Source of the DNA: Burkholderia sp. OK233
GTDB taxonomy: Bacteria > Pseudomonadota > Gammaproteobacteria > Burkholderiales > Burkholderiaceae
DNA: 64,000 nucleotides
NCBI RefSeq assembly: GCF_900230185.1
Contig: NZ_OCSR01000002.1
Span: 310,001-374,000, forward strand
Direction of reading: 5' to 3'
Shown piece after piece: positions 1 through 8,141 of the stretch. Below the pieces are notes generated by a model. That model did not search any database. It worked only from the letters and a program-made list of their open reading frames with translations, and had not been told where the DNA came from. The position numbers were made by a program, and so were the translations under genes. The first letter of the stretch is position 1. Each line of letters opens with the position of its first letter.

Positions 1-692
1 TCAGCGATCGTGTGGTTGTCCCATTTGAGATCGTCCCACTCCGTCTTGCCAATCGCGAGAAGAGATTTGCCCGCCAGCAGCGGAGTGGCCAGTGCCGCTT
101 TCACGCGATCGAAACTTACATTCAGGTTGTTGAACCCTTCTTTTAGCGGAGACCCATATTCCGCGCGCTTGTCAGCCGGAGCCGACTCAATGATGGCCCG
201 GCCAAGCGCCTCGAGGTTGTCGCGCGTAATGACGCCGCCCCAACGTCCGTTGTCGACGTCCACGCCCGGAACCAGCGTGTATTCGGCTGTGATCGCGCTC
301 AAAAACTGATCGCGAATGAAAGCCGGTTCAAGTTGGTCGAAAATCACATGCAGGTTGATGCGACTCCAACTGGATTCGACTGGCCCGTTCTTGCCCTCTC
401 TAATAACGCCCGCGAACTTGTCAAGCCGAAGTTCAATTACGGGCAAAATCAGATCGATATTTTGCAAGCGCCCCTCTTGGCGCTTCGCATTGAGGACGCG
501 CTCATAACCATCAACAAACACATAATCGTTGATGCCGAGGACCTTGAAATCAGGAGGCAGGGCTTCGAGATCGACCAAGAAAGCCTCCCAAGCGGCATCG
601 GCTTCACCGGGGTAGTTGTTTACGATGGAGGCGGGCGTGTGGACGTGCAGGTCCCACTTCTTCCAAGTGGAGCCAATCGTTTCGTTGGGCAT
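1..692 (-). CDS. TrlF-like PHP-domain ATPase, N-terminal part (runs off left edge)
   Basis: Only the first 230 codons are present. The protein opens with MPNETIGSTWKKWDLHVHTP, the histidine-rich first motif (DLHVHTP) of a PHP metallo-phosphoesterase domain, and about 50 residues on has VLGINDYVFVDGYERVL, the second PHP motif in the form seen in TrlF proteins (GI-DY--IDGY). TrlF-family proteins join a PHP domain to an SMC/ABC-like ATPase and occur in defence and mobile islands, where they are thought to act on nucleic acid; the ATPase would lie outside the window. No stop interrupts the frame down to base 1. The start ATG is followed directly by conserved-looking sequence. The gene faces away from the TerY-type cluster. 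PHP assignment is strong; TrlF rather than another PHP-ATPase is likely. Confidence 0.8.
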   Translation of the reverse strand, partial: MPNETIGSTWKKWDLHVHTPASIVNNYPGEADAAWEAFLVDLEALPPDFKVLGINDYVFVDGYERVLNAKRQEGRLQNIDLILPVIELRLDKFAGVIREGKNGPVESSWSRINLHVIFDQLEPAFIRDQFLSAITAEYTLVPGVDVDNGRWGGVITRDNLEALGRAIIESAPADKRAEYGSPLKEGFNNLNVSFDRVKAALATPLLAGKSLLAIGKTEWDDLKWDNHTIA

Positions 693-1074
693 GTCGTCTC
701 TCAATGAATCTTTTATTTTGCTTGCGACGGTCCACCGCCCCCCGGCAGCCGAACGCCCTTCCATTCAAATCAACTAGTTGCCCAAGCAAACACGACGAAC
801 CGCTCGTTAGCACAGGTGAGTCGCTCTTGGCAGGCGACGAAAAACATATCACAAGTCCGGCTCCGTTGCTTCTGATTGCGGCAGTCTTCACACGACTGGC
901 GGCATGTCAGCGTTCATCCTGCTCATCCTGACAAAAAGCGTTTGGTCGGACCCTTGGATGTTCCCACGCCCATCCCGTTACACTGCGCCGGCTCGCCGAT
1001 TTTCCTCTCGCGGCGTTATGATTGACGGTCTTCCGCGCGAAGAAACGCCGAATTTAAGCAGAAGCCGCCCGACA
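693..1074. other. Intergenic region, no gene recognised
   Basis: This spacer between the leftward PHP-ATPase gene and the rightward gene at 1075 must hold at least the promoter of the former. Short open frames here are arginine/serine-rich shadows without credible starts. The rightward frame at 1075 stays open upstream to 904, but that extension has poor protein character. Confidence 0.4.
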
Positions 1075-1839
1075 ATGATTGCCTGGCCCCATCCTCCGGA
1101 AAAAATGCTCAAAAAAATTATCGACAACCCGGCAAAACGGTTGCTGGCGATTCTCCACGAATGCAAGGCGATCCCGCCCAATGAAACCTGCCGGAAGGCG
1201 TGGCAAACCGTCTTGAAGACTGAGGAAGAGGGGCAACTTCTCAGTCGGATTGCGAAAGTCCTTGACCTGTCCACGGACGTCACAGAAGTCATTAAGGAAA
1301 TTTTCCCTCGCCATCTGAACGCCATTCAAAACCTGCGGATTCAATTGCACGCCGGCATCACGCAACAGAACCTCAATGGGCAATGGTCCGCGTTCTTGCA
1401 GAATATTCCGGACCCCTCGATTGTCGCTTTGGAATTCGCGAGCAGCCTGCTCGACGAAAGGGAAGAACTCAAAGAGACTGCGGCCGACACGCTCGCCGAG
1501 CAGCGGGACGCGCTCTTCTCCCTTCGCTCGGAAATTGTCGCGGCGGACGACATTCCGGGCCAAGTGAAGCTGACGATCTTGCGCTATATCCAACGGCTGA
1601 TCGATAGCATCGACGAATACTTCATCACGGGCGTCTTCCCGGTTCTCGACGCGGCCAACACGGCGGTCGGTAACATCGCCTTCGACAAAGCGTATAACGC
1701 CGCATTGGAGCACACCGAGCCTGGAAGGAAGTTCGCCGCGTCGCTGAGCAATGTTGCGAACTCGGTGACCATTGCGACCGGAATTTTGCAGCTTGCAGAG
1801 CCCGTAAGCCATGTTTTCAAGCTGTTGGGTTTGGGCTAA
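1075..1839 (+). CDS. Hypothetical protein, helical
   Basis: About 254 residues, not recognised. The sequence is soluble and mostly helical, rich in leucine and charged residues (for example LLSRIAKVLDLSTDVTEVIK and ASSLLDEREELKETAADTL), with a hydrophobic C-terminus around VANSVTIATGILQLAEPV that might be a short membrane-associated or packed helix. The start is uncertain: the frame is open from 904, but the first 57 codons look non-coding. ATG at 1075 is chosen, and ATG at 1108, after a purine-rich CCGGAAAAA, is equally possible. It lies between a PHP-ATPase and the TerY-type triad, so a role in the same defence/stress island is plausible but not shown. Confidence 0.6.
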   Translation: MIAWPHPPEKMLKKIIDNPAKRLLAILHECKAIPPNETCRKAWQTVLKTEEEGQLLSRIAKVLDLSTDVTEVIKEIFPRHLNAIQNLRIQLHAGITQQNLNGQWSAFLQNIPDPSIVALEFASSLLDEREELKETAADTLAEQRDALFSLRSEIVAADDIPGQVKLTILRYIQRLIDSIDEYFITGVFPVLDAANTAVGNIAFDKAYNAALEHTEPGRKFAASLSNVANSVTIATGILQLAEPVSHVFKLLGLG

Positions 1840-1999
1840 GCGATCTTCAGATTCGGTTGAATGAGCCCGTTTTCCTTTATACGAAGCCTTGGCTCGTCGG
1901 CGCCAGGTGTTTGATTTTCTCGGGTAAATTAGGCTGAGTCGGGGCGCGCGAGCTGATTCGCCGCCGCCCCTCCTTCCCTGCTACCGGCAGCTTGTCCAC

Positions 2000-2061
2000 G
2001 AGCGACCGCATAGAGTTGTCGTATCCAATACACAACTCTATGCGGCACCTGCGGGTCGCTC
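2000..2061. repeat. Long nested inverted repeat upstream of the TerY-type operon
   Basis: A 14-bp perfect inverted repeat, CCGCATAGAGTTGT at 2006-2019 and its complement at 2032-2045, surrounds a 12-base loop. It is extended by outer arms GAGCGA (2000-2005) and TCGCTC (2056-2061), with a ten-base bulge on the 3' side. It lies 55 bases before the start of the vWA gene. No T-run follows on the plus strand, so it is not a typical intrinsic terminator. It could be an operator, a structured leader or a small RNA. Confidence 0.6.
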
Positions 2062-2115
2062 TTATACTCTGCCGACACGGATTTTGGTATTGAATAAAAT
2101 CACTGAGAGGGGTTT

Positions 2116-2793
2116 ATGGAAGAGTTCGAACAGCAACCTTTCGTCGATGCGGAATTATTGGAAAATCCAGAGCCTCGATGCCCGTGCGTGCTTTTATTAG
2201 ACACGTCAGCCTCGATGCGCGGGGAGCCGATTCGGCAACTGAACGAGGCTCTGGCGCTCTTCAAAGACGAGCTTTATGCCGACTCAATGGCCGCCAAGAG
2301 GGTTGAGGTGGCGATCGTCACCTTCGGGCCGGTCGCCGTTCGGCATGATTTCGCCACAATGGACGGATTTTTTCCGGAAACCTATGAGGCGAACGGAGCA
2401 ACCCCGATGGGCGAAGCCATCACCCAAGCCCTCGAGCTTTTGCGCGAGCGCAAAGACCGCTACCGCGCCAATGGGGTGAAGTATTACCGTCCGTGGGTGT
2501 TTCTTTTCACCGACGGCGCCCCGACAGATCGCTGGGAAGATGCCTCGCAGCTGGTCCACACGGGCGAAGAGCGCAAAGAGTTCATGTTCTACGCGGTCGG
2601 CGTGGAGCAGGCTGACATGTCGCTGTTGTCGAAGATTGCCGTGCGTCAGCCGTTGAAACTCAAAGGCTTGGCGTTCCCGGAGTTCTTCTCTTGGCTTTCG
2701 GCGTCCCTCGGATCCGTTTCCAGGTCAAGCCCCGGAGACCCCGTGCCGCTGGCGAATCCAACCGCGCCGGACGGGTGGGCAGTTGCAGGCTGA
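2116..2793 (+). CDS. terY: TerY-like von Willebrand factor A domain protein
   Basis: A 225-residue, single-domain vWA protein. The metal-ion-dependent adhesion site is visible: DTSASM (DxSxS) at about residues 30-35, the threonine in ATPMGEA near residue 96 and the acidic FTDGAPTD near residue 135. vWA domains of this type bind a metal and a protein ligand. In TerY-P systems the vWA protein is encoded with a PP2C phosphatase and a kinase, and the group is proposed to form a phosphorylation switch tied to ter-type stress or phage response. GAGAGGGGTTT precedes the ATG as a ribosome-binding site. The end overlaps the next gene by 11 bases, so the pair is translationally coupled. Confidence 0.88.
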   Translation: MEEFEQQPFVDAELLENPEPRCPCVLLLDTSASMRGEPIRQLNEALALFKDELYADSMAAKRVEVAIVTFGPVAVRHDFATMDGFFPETYEANGATPMGEAITQALELLRERKDRYRANGVKYYRPWVFLFTDGAPTDRWEDASQLVHTGEERKEFMFYAVGVEQADMSLLSKIAVRQPLKLKGLAFPEFFSWLSASLGSVSRSSPGDPVPLANPTAPDGWAVAG

Positions 2794-3541
2794 CAGGCGC
2801 TGGCGATGGGCCGCCGCCTCTCGGATCGGAACTTCCCATTTGCGGCAACGCACGCGCAAGCAAGACGCTTTTAGCATCGCCCGGGTTGGCGCTGATTCAA
2901 TTTGCGTCGTGGTGTCCGACGGCGCAGGCAGCGCTAGCTTCGGCGGTCAGGGAGCGTCGCTTGCCTGCCGCGCCATGGTCAGCCAGTTTCGTCAATGGTT
3001 TGAGCAGCGCGACGACTTGCCTGACGACGACCAAGCGATGGCTTGGATAGACGTGCTGCGCGATCAGCTAGGGCGCGCAGCTGCCGGAAAGGCGGTCGAG
3101 CGTCGGCAATTCGCCGCGACCCTGATCCTCTTGGCGATTCACAGGGGGCGTGCGCTGGTGCTGCATATCGGGGACGGCGCGCTGGTCGCGAGAAAAAACG
3201 ACCAATGGGAAACGCTGTCGGGGCCTGAAAACGGCGAGTTCGCCTCGACGACCTTCTTTGTGACGGACGACCCCGAAGTTCGTTTGTGTGTCCGCCGAAT
3301 CGGCTCGGGCTATGATGCTTTCGCGCTGTTTTCCGACGGAATAGAGTCGCTCGCTCTCGATCAATCCACGCAAGCGCCCTCGCCTCGCTTCTTCGAACCC
3401 ATGCTCCGGCCGATTGATCAGGCCGAAGAGCAGGGGCGCCTCGCGGCTCTCTCCACAGCTCTGGCTCGCTATCTCGACGGCAAGACGATCTGCGACCGCA
3501 CGGACGACGACAAGACCCTCGTTCTTCTTTCTGGCCGATGA
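2783..3541 (+). CDS. PP2C-family protein phosphatase of a TerY-P triad
   Basis: A 252-residue PP2C-type serine/threonine phosphatase. Family motifs in order: the N-terminal WAAASRIGTSH followed by the KQDAF segment that supplies a metal-binding aspartate, VVVSDGAGSASFGGQGA (DG motif) near residue 50, ALVLHIGDGALV near 130, and ALFSDGIESL near 185. It should remove phosphate from targets of the partner kinase. The frame opens with TTG at 2783, inside the end of the vWA gene. No in-frame ATG lies close by and the conserved N-terminal tryptophan is only a few codons in, so the TTG start is accepted. The stop overlaps the kinase ATG in an ATGA. Confidence 0.87.
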   Translation: MQADRRWRWAAASRIGTSHLRQRTRKQDAFSIARVGADSICVVVSDGAGSASFGGQGASLACRAMVSQFRQWFEQRDDLPDDDQAMAWIDVLRDQLGRAAAGKAVERRQFAATLILLAIHRGRALVLHIGDGALVARKNDQWETLSGPENGEFASTTFFVTDDPEVRLCVRRIGSGYDAFALFSDGIESLALDQSTQAPSPRFFEPMLRPIDQAEEQGRLAALSTALARYLDGKTICDRTDDDKTLVLLSGR

Positions 3542-5721
3542 ACTCGCCGACTGTTTTAATTTCAGGCAAAAAGACGCGCCTAGGCAATTTATTGGGGAGA
3601 GGCGGCGAGGGAGACGTCTACTTTGTCGAAGGCCGCCCGGGCGAAGCCGTCAAACTCTATAAGAGCGAGTTGCGCGGTCTGCGGGAAGCCAAAGTCTTTG
3701 CGATGGTGGGAAGTCGGCTGTCCGAGCGAACGAGCCTGGTCTCTTTTCCACTAGAAATCGCCACGGACGAATCGGGGCGCTTCGCCGGGTTCATCATGCG
3801 CTTGGTCTCCAAGTGCCGAGCGATTCACGAGCTGTATGGGCCGAAGTCACGCAAAATTCAGTTCCCAAACGCCGACTACCGATTCTTGGTTCGGGCCGCC
3901 GGAAATGTCGCGCGTGCGGTTGCCGCCGTGCACGAAATCGACTGCGTGATCGGTGACTTCAACCACTCCGGCGTGTTGGTCAGCCATACCGCGACCGTCG
4001 CGCTGATTGACGCCGACAGTTTTCAGTTTAGATCCCAGGGTCGCCTGCACCGCTGCATCGTTGGAACCGAAGACTTCACGCCTCCCGAGCTGCACGGCAC
4101 GCGTCTCAGCGAGGTCGAGCGAACGAAGGCCCACGACCACTTTGGGCTGGCGGTCGCCATCTTCCAACTGCTCGCGATGGGCCGGCATCCCTATGCCGGC
4201 CGGTGCGCGGACGCCGATCTCAGCTTAGGCGAGGCAATCGCCCAGCATCGCTTTGCTTTTTCCATTGCCCGACGAACGGAGACGCGCACCACCCCTCCGC
4301 CGGGCTCAATCCGCCTTCAAGACTTTCCCTCGTCCATCACCAACGCGTTTGAGGCGGCCTTTGGCACCGACCCGGCCAAACGGCCGACAGCCGCGCAGTG
4401 GGTCAATGTGCTGAACGGTCTGGAGGCCGACCTTCGGCAGTGCGCGGCCGTTCCCGCCCATTACTTTCCGAGATCCGCAGGCGAGTGTCTCTGGTGCCGG
4501 CTGCTTGCCCAGTCCGGAATTGACATGTTTCCGGCGCTGTCCTTTCCGGCAGCGAGCCCGGCAGGTGCTGACGGATTCGACATCGACGACATTTGGGCCA
4601 GCCTTGGGGCCGTGGTCCTGCCGCGCCCTCAAGACCTCATTCCCGCCTCCTCCACGGAGGCAGGCGTTTCGAAGCCGACGGCCCAAGACGCCATAGGCGT
4701 GCGGCAAAGGCGGCGTCTCGCGCGCCTGTTTTGGGCGGCGCCCGCTCTCTTGGGCCTGCTGGCCCTGCCGACGCTCTTTCCTCTGTGGCTGGCCTGGGGC
4801 GTGTTCATCGCGTTCTATACTGCGTCCGCGAAGATCGATCCAGAGCCGCTAAAAAAGGCGTTCGCCGAGGCCGACGCCCGAGTGCACGCGACAGCGCTCG
4901 ATTATTTGAACCGGCTTGGCTACACCGAGGCCTTGAATCTTCGGGCGGACCTTGAAAGCTGGGTGGACCAATATCGCGCGCTGAACCAAGAGCTTGCCCG
5001 AACCCTCTCTGAATTGCAAAGCACCCGCGAAGCTCGCCAACGGTCCGCTTACCTGGACGGATTCTTGATTCGGCGCGCCAAGATTCCCGGCATCGGCCCC
5101 GCCAAAACCGCGACTTTGGCCTCGTTCAACGTTGAAACCGCGAATGACGTCACGCGCAATGCCGTGATGGCGGTGCCGGGATTTGGCGAGGCATACACCG
5201 CCAAGCTTTTGGCCTGGCGGCAGGGCCACGAAGCCAAGTTTCGCCATAACCCACAGCGCGACGCGTCGGATGCGCTGGCGGAAAACGCAGCGAGGTCAGC
5301 TTGGGCTGCCAAACGCGTCGCCATCCAGAACAAGCTGCGAGCCGGCTTGGCCAATCTGAAAATGGCGCCATCCAAGCTCGCGTCGGCCAATCCTCTAGCC
5401 TCTTCTCCGCTCAAGGAGGCGCTCGAAATCCGCGAGGCCGCGAAGCGCCATTGCGAGGAACTGGGCATCTCGCCGCCTCAGACCCTGCCAATCGAAATCA
5501 CCGTCCCGAAGCGGCCAGCAGTTCCACCGCCGCCGCCCGTGGCGACTGTTCCTCGCAACACGCCGACAGCCGTTTCAACCCGGCCGAAGTCCTCGACTCC
5601 ACTGTGTCCGATATGCGCTTCGATGATGAAGCTTCAGACCGCAAAGAAAGGCCGCAACGCAGGAAAGCAGTTTTGGGGTTGCGTTCGGTTCCCGAGTTGT
5701 AAAGGCAGCCGAAATCTATAA
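3538..5721 (+). CDS. Degenerate Ser/Thr kinase with membrane segment, HhH and topoisomerase-type zinc finger
   Basis: 727 residues, third gene of the triad. The kinase-like domain (about 10-310) has a glycine-rich loop LGRGGEGDVYFVEG, a lysine in AVKLYK, a catalytic-loop equivalent IGDFNHSGVLV (no HRD, but D and N kept) and DADSFQF in place of DFG, as in the TerY-P kinase group. Two adjacent hydrophobic helices follow (about 395-435), then a coiled stretch, tandem helix-hairpin-helix motifs (IPGIGPAKTATLASFNV, VPGFGEAYTAKLLAW), a proline-rich linker and a C-terminal four-cysteine finger (CPICASMM...FWGCVRFPSC) like those of topoisomerase I. The HhH and finger suggest DNA contact. ATGA overlap with the phosphatase gene. 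Confidence 0.87.
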   Translation: MNSPTVLISGKKTRLGNLLGRGGEGDVYFVEGRPGEAVKLYKSELRGLREAKVFAMVGSRLSERTSLVSFPLEIATDESGRFAGFIMRLVSKCRAIHELYGPKSRKIQFPNADYRFLVRAAGNVARAVAAVHEIDCVIGDFNHSGVLVSHTATVALIDADSFQFRSQGRLHRCIVGTEDFTPPELHGTRLSEVERTKAHDHFGLAVAIFQLLAMGRHPYAGRCADADLSLGEAIAQHRFAFSIARRTETRTTPPPGSIRLQDFPSSITNAFEAAFGTDPAKRPTAAQWVNVLNGLEADLRQCAAVPAHYFPRSAGECLWCRLLAQSGIDMFPALSFPAASPAGADGFDIDDIWASLGAVVLPRPQDLIPASSTEAGVSKPTAQDAIGVRQRRRLARLFWAAPALLGLLALPTLFPLWLAWGVFIAFYTASAKIDPEPLKKAFAEADARVHATALDYLNRLGYTEALNLRADLESWVDQYRALNQELARTLSELQSTREARQRSAYLDGFLIRRAKIPGIGPAKTATLASFNVETANDVTRNAVMAVPGFGEAYTAKLLAWRQGHEAKFRHNPQRDASDALAENAARSAWAAKRVAIQNKLRAGLANLKMAPSKLASANPLASSPLKEALEIREAAKRHCEELGISPPQTLPIEITVPKRPAVPPPPPVATVPRNTPTAVSTRPKSSTPLCPICASMMKLQTAKKGRNAGKQFWGCVRFPSCKGSRNL

Positions 5722-5879
5722 ATGGCACCGGACGATGGGGCAATGCGCCTCGTTGGGACAGGGGCCGCAACGCCTCCAACTCGACATTGATTGCTTTCGG
5801 TCCAATCGTGTCCGGAATCGGGGGGGAATGCTTGGGGCGTGAGCCAATCGTCGTGCTGCTGAACGATCAATAGCGCGCC

Positions 5880-6491
5880 TCATTGTGATGACTTCGCTCT
5901 CGGTCGTGCGCGCTCCGACGACAAACTCCGGCGCACGTAAGATCCTTCCGCCATGCCCAGAGGATTGAAGGCTGCCGGGGTCCACGGGCAAATCGTCTCG
6001 CCGAGAAACGCGTCCCAAATCGAAACGCAACGGCCGGCAAGCTCGATCAGGTCAAATTTGTCGTCGCCTGCCACGATCGACCAACGTGCGCTTGAATGCC
6101 CCAAGTTCGAGGACCGGTCTGCGGGAACATGTTCCCGCACGACAGAGAACGTCTGATCGTAGAACGGCTTCCGGTCCAAGTGCGAATGCTTGAAGCCATT
6201 CGCGACGTCGCGGCAAATTCGCAACTCAACGTTCTTCCTGAACATCGCGTTCAGCCGTTCCGCGTCGAGCCCCGAGTCTTTGAGCCAGTCCCGCAGATGG
6301 AAGCAGGCAACGAAAAACGCGATCAGAAAATCCAGTTGTTCAGCCGACGACCGCCCATCGTCGGTCGCACAAATCCTCTCGCGCCAACGCAGCATGCGTC
6401 GGTATTGCCCATGCCACCCCTCCGCCTCTTGCAACGTCAAGAGCAAACCCATGGCCGGTCCCGCCCGTCGGTTGAAACGAAAGGCGTCCAC
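5880..6491 (-). CDS. Hypothetical protein with D-x2-N-x3-H motif
   Basis: 203 residues, GTG start preceded by a purine-rich AAGGGCGCC. Not recognised by name. The centre has DFLIAFFVACFHLRDWL, then LRICRDVANGFKHS. The D--N---H arrangement after a helical region recurs in uncharacterised helical proteins of accessory islands and recalls HEPN-like folds, but no RxxxxH catalytic motif is clear, so no nuclease function is claimed. The gene points leftward, convergent with the TerY-type operon, with 158 bases between the stops. Confidence 0.6.
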   Translation of the reverse strand: MDAFRFNRRAGPAMGLLLTLQEAEGWHGQYRRMLRWRERICATDDGRSSAEQLDFLIAFFVACFHLRDWLKDSGLDAERLNAMFRKNVELRICRDVANGFKHSHLDRKPFYDQTFSVVREHVPADRSSNLGHSSARWSIVAGDDKFDLIELAGRCVSIWDAFLGETICPWTPAAFNPLGMAEGSYVRRSLSSERARPRAKSSQ

Positions 6492-6525
6492 CCGGCGCCC
6501 TTCAAACGTTAAACGTCCTTTCTGC

Positions 6526-6759
6526 TCACTTATCCGCCGCGCGAACCAGAAGCTTCCACTTTATATGCTCCGAGTCGCAGTTGCTGCACGGAGGCAGGGA
6601 AGTGCACTCCCGATTGATTACATCCTCGTAGCCGCAGGTCTGGCACTTGTAGACCCCTGGATAGCTGGGATTTTGCCCTGGCTTCCATTCTCGATCATAT
6701 TTTTTAGCCCTTTCCCCGGTAGTTTGCTTGACGTTGTCTTTGTCGCCATAAAAAGCCAT
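6526..6759 (-). CDS. Small zinc-ribbon protein
   Basis: 77 residues starting MAFYGDKDNVKQTTGERAKK after a good ribosome-binding site (GGGAGCAAGC). Two CxxC pairs, YKCQTCGYE and PPCSNCDSE about 20 residues apart, form a rubredoxin/zinc-ribbon type metal site. A longer frame upstream lacks protein character and is rejected. Such short zinc ribbons often act as protein-binding adaptors; its partner is unknown. It lies 34 bases upstream of the neighbouring hypothetical gene on the same strand, so the two may be cotranscribed. Confidence 0.7.
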   Translation of the reverse strand: MAFYGDKDNVKQTTGERAKKYDREWKPGQNPSYPGVYKCQTCGYEDVINRECTSLPPCSNCDSEHIKWKLLVRAADK

Positions 6760-6934
6760 GCTTGCTCCCGTTTTGGTGTGTATGCGCCCACAAAGCGCAC
6801 CTGCCCAATATACGGGGCATAGGGCGAAGTTCAAGCCATCGACCTAAAATACGCTTCGGCCAAGCGCGCAATTCGCGAAGAGTTGCCGGACAAGGCAAAA
6901 TCTAGCGTGTCTGCGGAAAAGTGGAGCATCCACC

Positions 6935-7849
6935 ATGAAGTTCAATCGATTTTCGTTGTGCTTCTTTGACGTGCTGGGATTTGAAACGCGCTTCTCCGAT
7001 CTCGGTCTGCACGGCATACTTCAAAAATATGTCGCGCTGATCGGCCTTGTGGACGCGCGGAACGAGCACATGCGCCGCGTGTTTGGAGAGATGGGGTTTT
7101 CTGAAGGCGCCTACTGGACATCGGACCATGATGCCTTCGTTTTTTCCCATCTCTACGGCGCTTACGCAAGCGACTCGCTGCTTGTGTGGACGCACACAGA
7201 TTTTCCAGCGGCGCGATACCCCGCAGCTCTCGACCTGACGCCCGCCGAACGTCAAAGGCGCGCATCTGAGCCTGGCAACGGCTGGCAGTATCACCCTGTC
7301 CCCTGCGACAACCTTCTCGACGTTTGCAACGAAATGATTTGCCATAGCCTGGAAATAGGTTTGCCGTTGCGCGGGGCGCTCGCGCTCGGCGAAGCGGTGT
7401 TGCACGGAGAGCGTGGGGTATATCTCGGCCAGCCCCTCATTGACGCTGCTCGCATGGAGCACTCGCAACGAATCGTTGGCGCGTCATTCACGCGCTCGTT
7501 TATGAATCAGGTTGTCCCGCAGAGATATCTTGTGTCGTTTGACGCGCATCTCAAAGACGTTCGTGACGGCCTGTTCCAAGGGAACGTTCTGGATTGGCCC
7601 AGGCATTGGCGGGTAACGCGAAAGACCGATGCCCGCGAAGTTGTTCGCGCGCTCAACACGCTTCCGTCCGCAACGGTCTACTACGACAACACTCTTCGCA
7701 TGATCGACGCCTCTGATGCTCTGGCGGGCATGTTCGACGGACCGGGGGAAACGCGGATTTGCAACGCCTATCCGCAGTTTTCGGCGCCAGAACTATCGCT
7801 TCGCGCTCGGGCCGTCAGGCGCATTCCTGTCAACGACCGCGAGCAATAG
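6935..7849 (+). CDS. Class III nucleotide-cyclase-like protein
   Basis: 304 residues. The N-terminus LCFFDVLGFETRF matches the first metal-binding strand of class III nucleotide cyclases (FxDxxGF). YASDSLLVW near residue 88 corresponds to the second metal-binding hairpin. LPLRGALALGEAVLHG near 150, followed by YLGQPLIDAARMEHSQ, is the segment typical of the uncharacterised cyclase-like proteins found in defence islands. The family includes the cytidylate/uridylate cyclases of Pycsar systems. If catalytic it would make a cyclic nucleotide as an alarm signal, but no cyclic-nucleotide-binding effector is visible next to it: the downstream DNA is occupied by the RIT nest. Alternatively it is a non-catalytic relative. 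A GGAG lies upstream of the ATG. Confidence 0.65.
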   Translation: MKFNRFSLCFFDVLGFETRFSDLGLHGILQKYVALIGLVDARNEHMRRVFGEMGFSEGAYWTSDHDAFVFSHLYGAYASDSLLVWTHTDFPAARYPAALDLTPAERQRRASEPGNGWQYHPVPCDNLLDVCNEMICHSLEIGLPLRGALALGEAVLHGERGVYLGQPLIDAARMEHSQRIVGASFTRSFMNQVVPQRYLVSFDAHLKDVRDGLFQGNVLDWPRHWRVTRKTDAREVVRALNTLPSATVYYDNTLRMIDASDALAGMFDGPGETRICNAYPQFSAPELSLRARAVRRIPVNDREQ

Positions 7850-8011
7850 AGGCGGCATTGACAGCGGCGGCACCGGGATCTCCGTGGCTTATTTCGTTGC
7901 GGCAATTCGTTGGCTTATCTCGTCTATCTTCGACGCGAGAGGCCGGGCCATTCGCTTCATATGCTCGCGAACCTCTTCGCTCGAAACAATAGCGGCCGTT
8001 ATGGCGCATTT

Positions 8012-8036
8012 GAGGGTTGGCCGGGATTCGTTAATA
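8012..8036. repeat. Left arm of the palindromic insertion target
   Basis: This 25-bp sequence is the exact reverse complement of 23922-23946 on the far side of the mobile nest. With one copy of the intervening centre (GAAGCTTC) the two arms form a palindrome of about 64 bp, which is the reconstructed pre-insertion site. Confidence 0.75.
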
Positions 8037-8059
8037 TCTGAAGCTTCGGGTATTAACGA
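8028..8059. repeat. Left flanking direct repeat of the RIT nest
   Basis: A 32-bp sequence centred on GAAGCTTC, itself an imperfect palindrome (arms TCGTTAAT/ATTAACGA). It recurs in the same orientation at 23899-23930 with two mismatches. It marks the left host/element junction and is either a target duplication or the shared core of attL and attR. Confidence 0.7.
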
Positions 8060-8141
8060 TTACCCACACCCGGAGATTAGGCGAAGCGACGGCCAGGGAG
8101 TCGTCTGGAGCACGAAACCCCGGCCGTTGCGGTGTGCATAA

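Larger units (their letters stand above)
7889..8059 (-). pseudogene. C-terminal half of a gene split by the RIT nest
   Basis: Read leftward from the palindrome, the frame continues ...NESRPTLKCAITAAIVSSEE and ends ...DEISQRIAATK at a TAA (7889-7891). Joined through the shared 32-bp repeat to the N-terminal half at 23899-24158, it gives one uninterrupted frame of about 132 codons. The half has no start of its own. That the two halves were one gene is inference from frame continuity across a repaired junction. Confidence 0.5.

Noticed and set aside
1054..1812. Leftward frame of 252 codons opposite the hypothetical gene at 1075
   Set aside because: Composition is arginine-rich and valine/glutamate-poor in pattern, with many short turns; the plus-strand frame has better helical periodicity. 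Not fully excluded.
2979..3587. Leftward frame of 202 codons
   Set aside because: Shadow of the PP2C and kinase genes.
7716..8141. Rightward frame of 141 codons ending in the RIT element
   Set aside because: It overlaps the end of the cyclase-like gene in another frame and reads through the target palindrome into the RIT end; the leftward split-gene reading explains the host part better.
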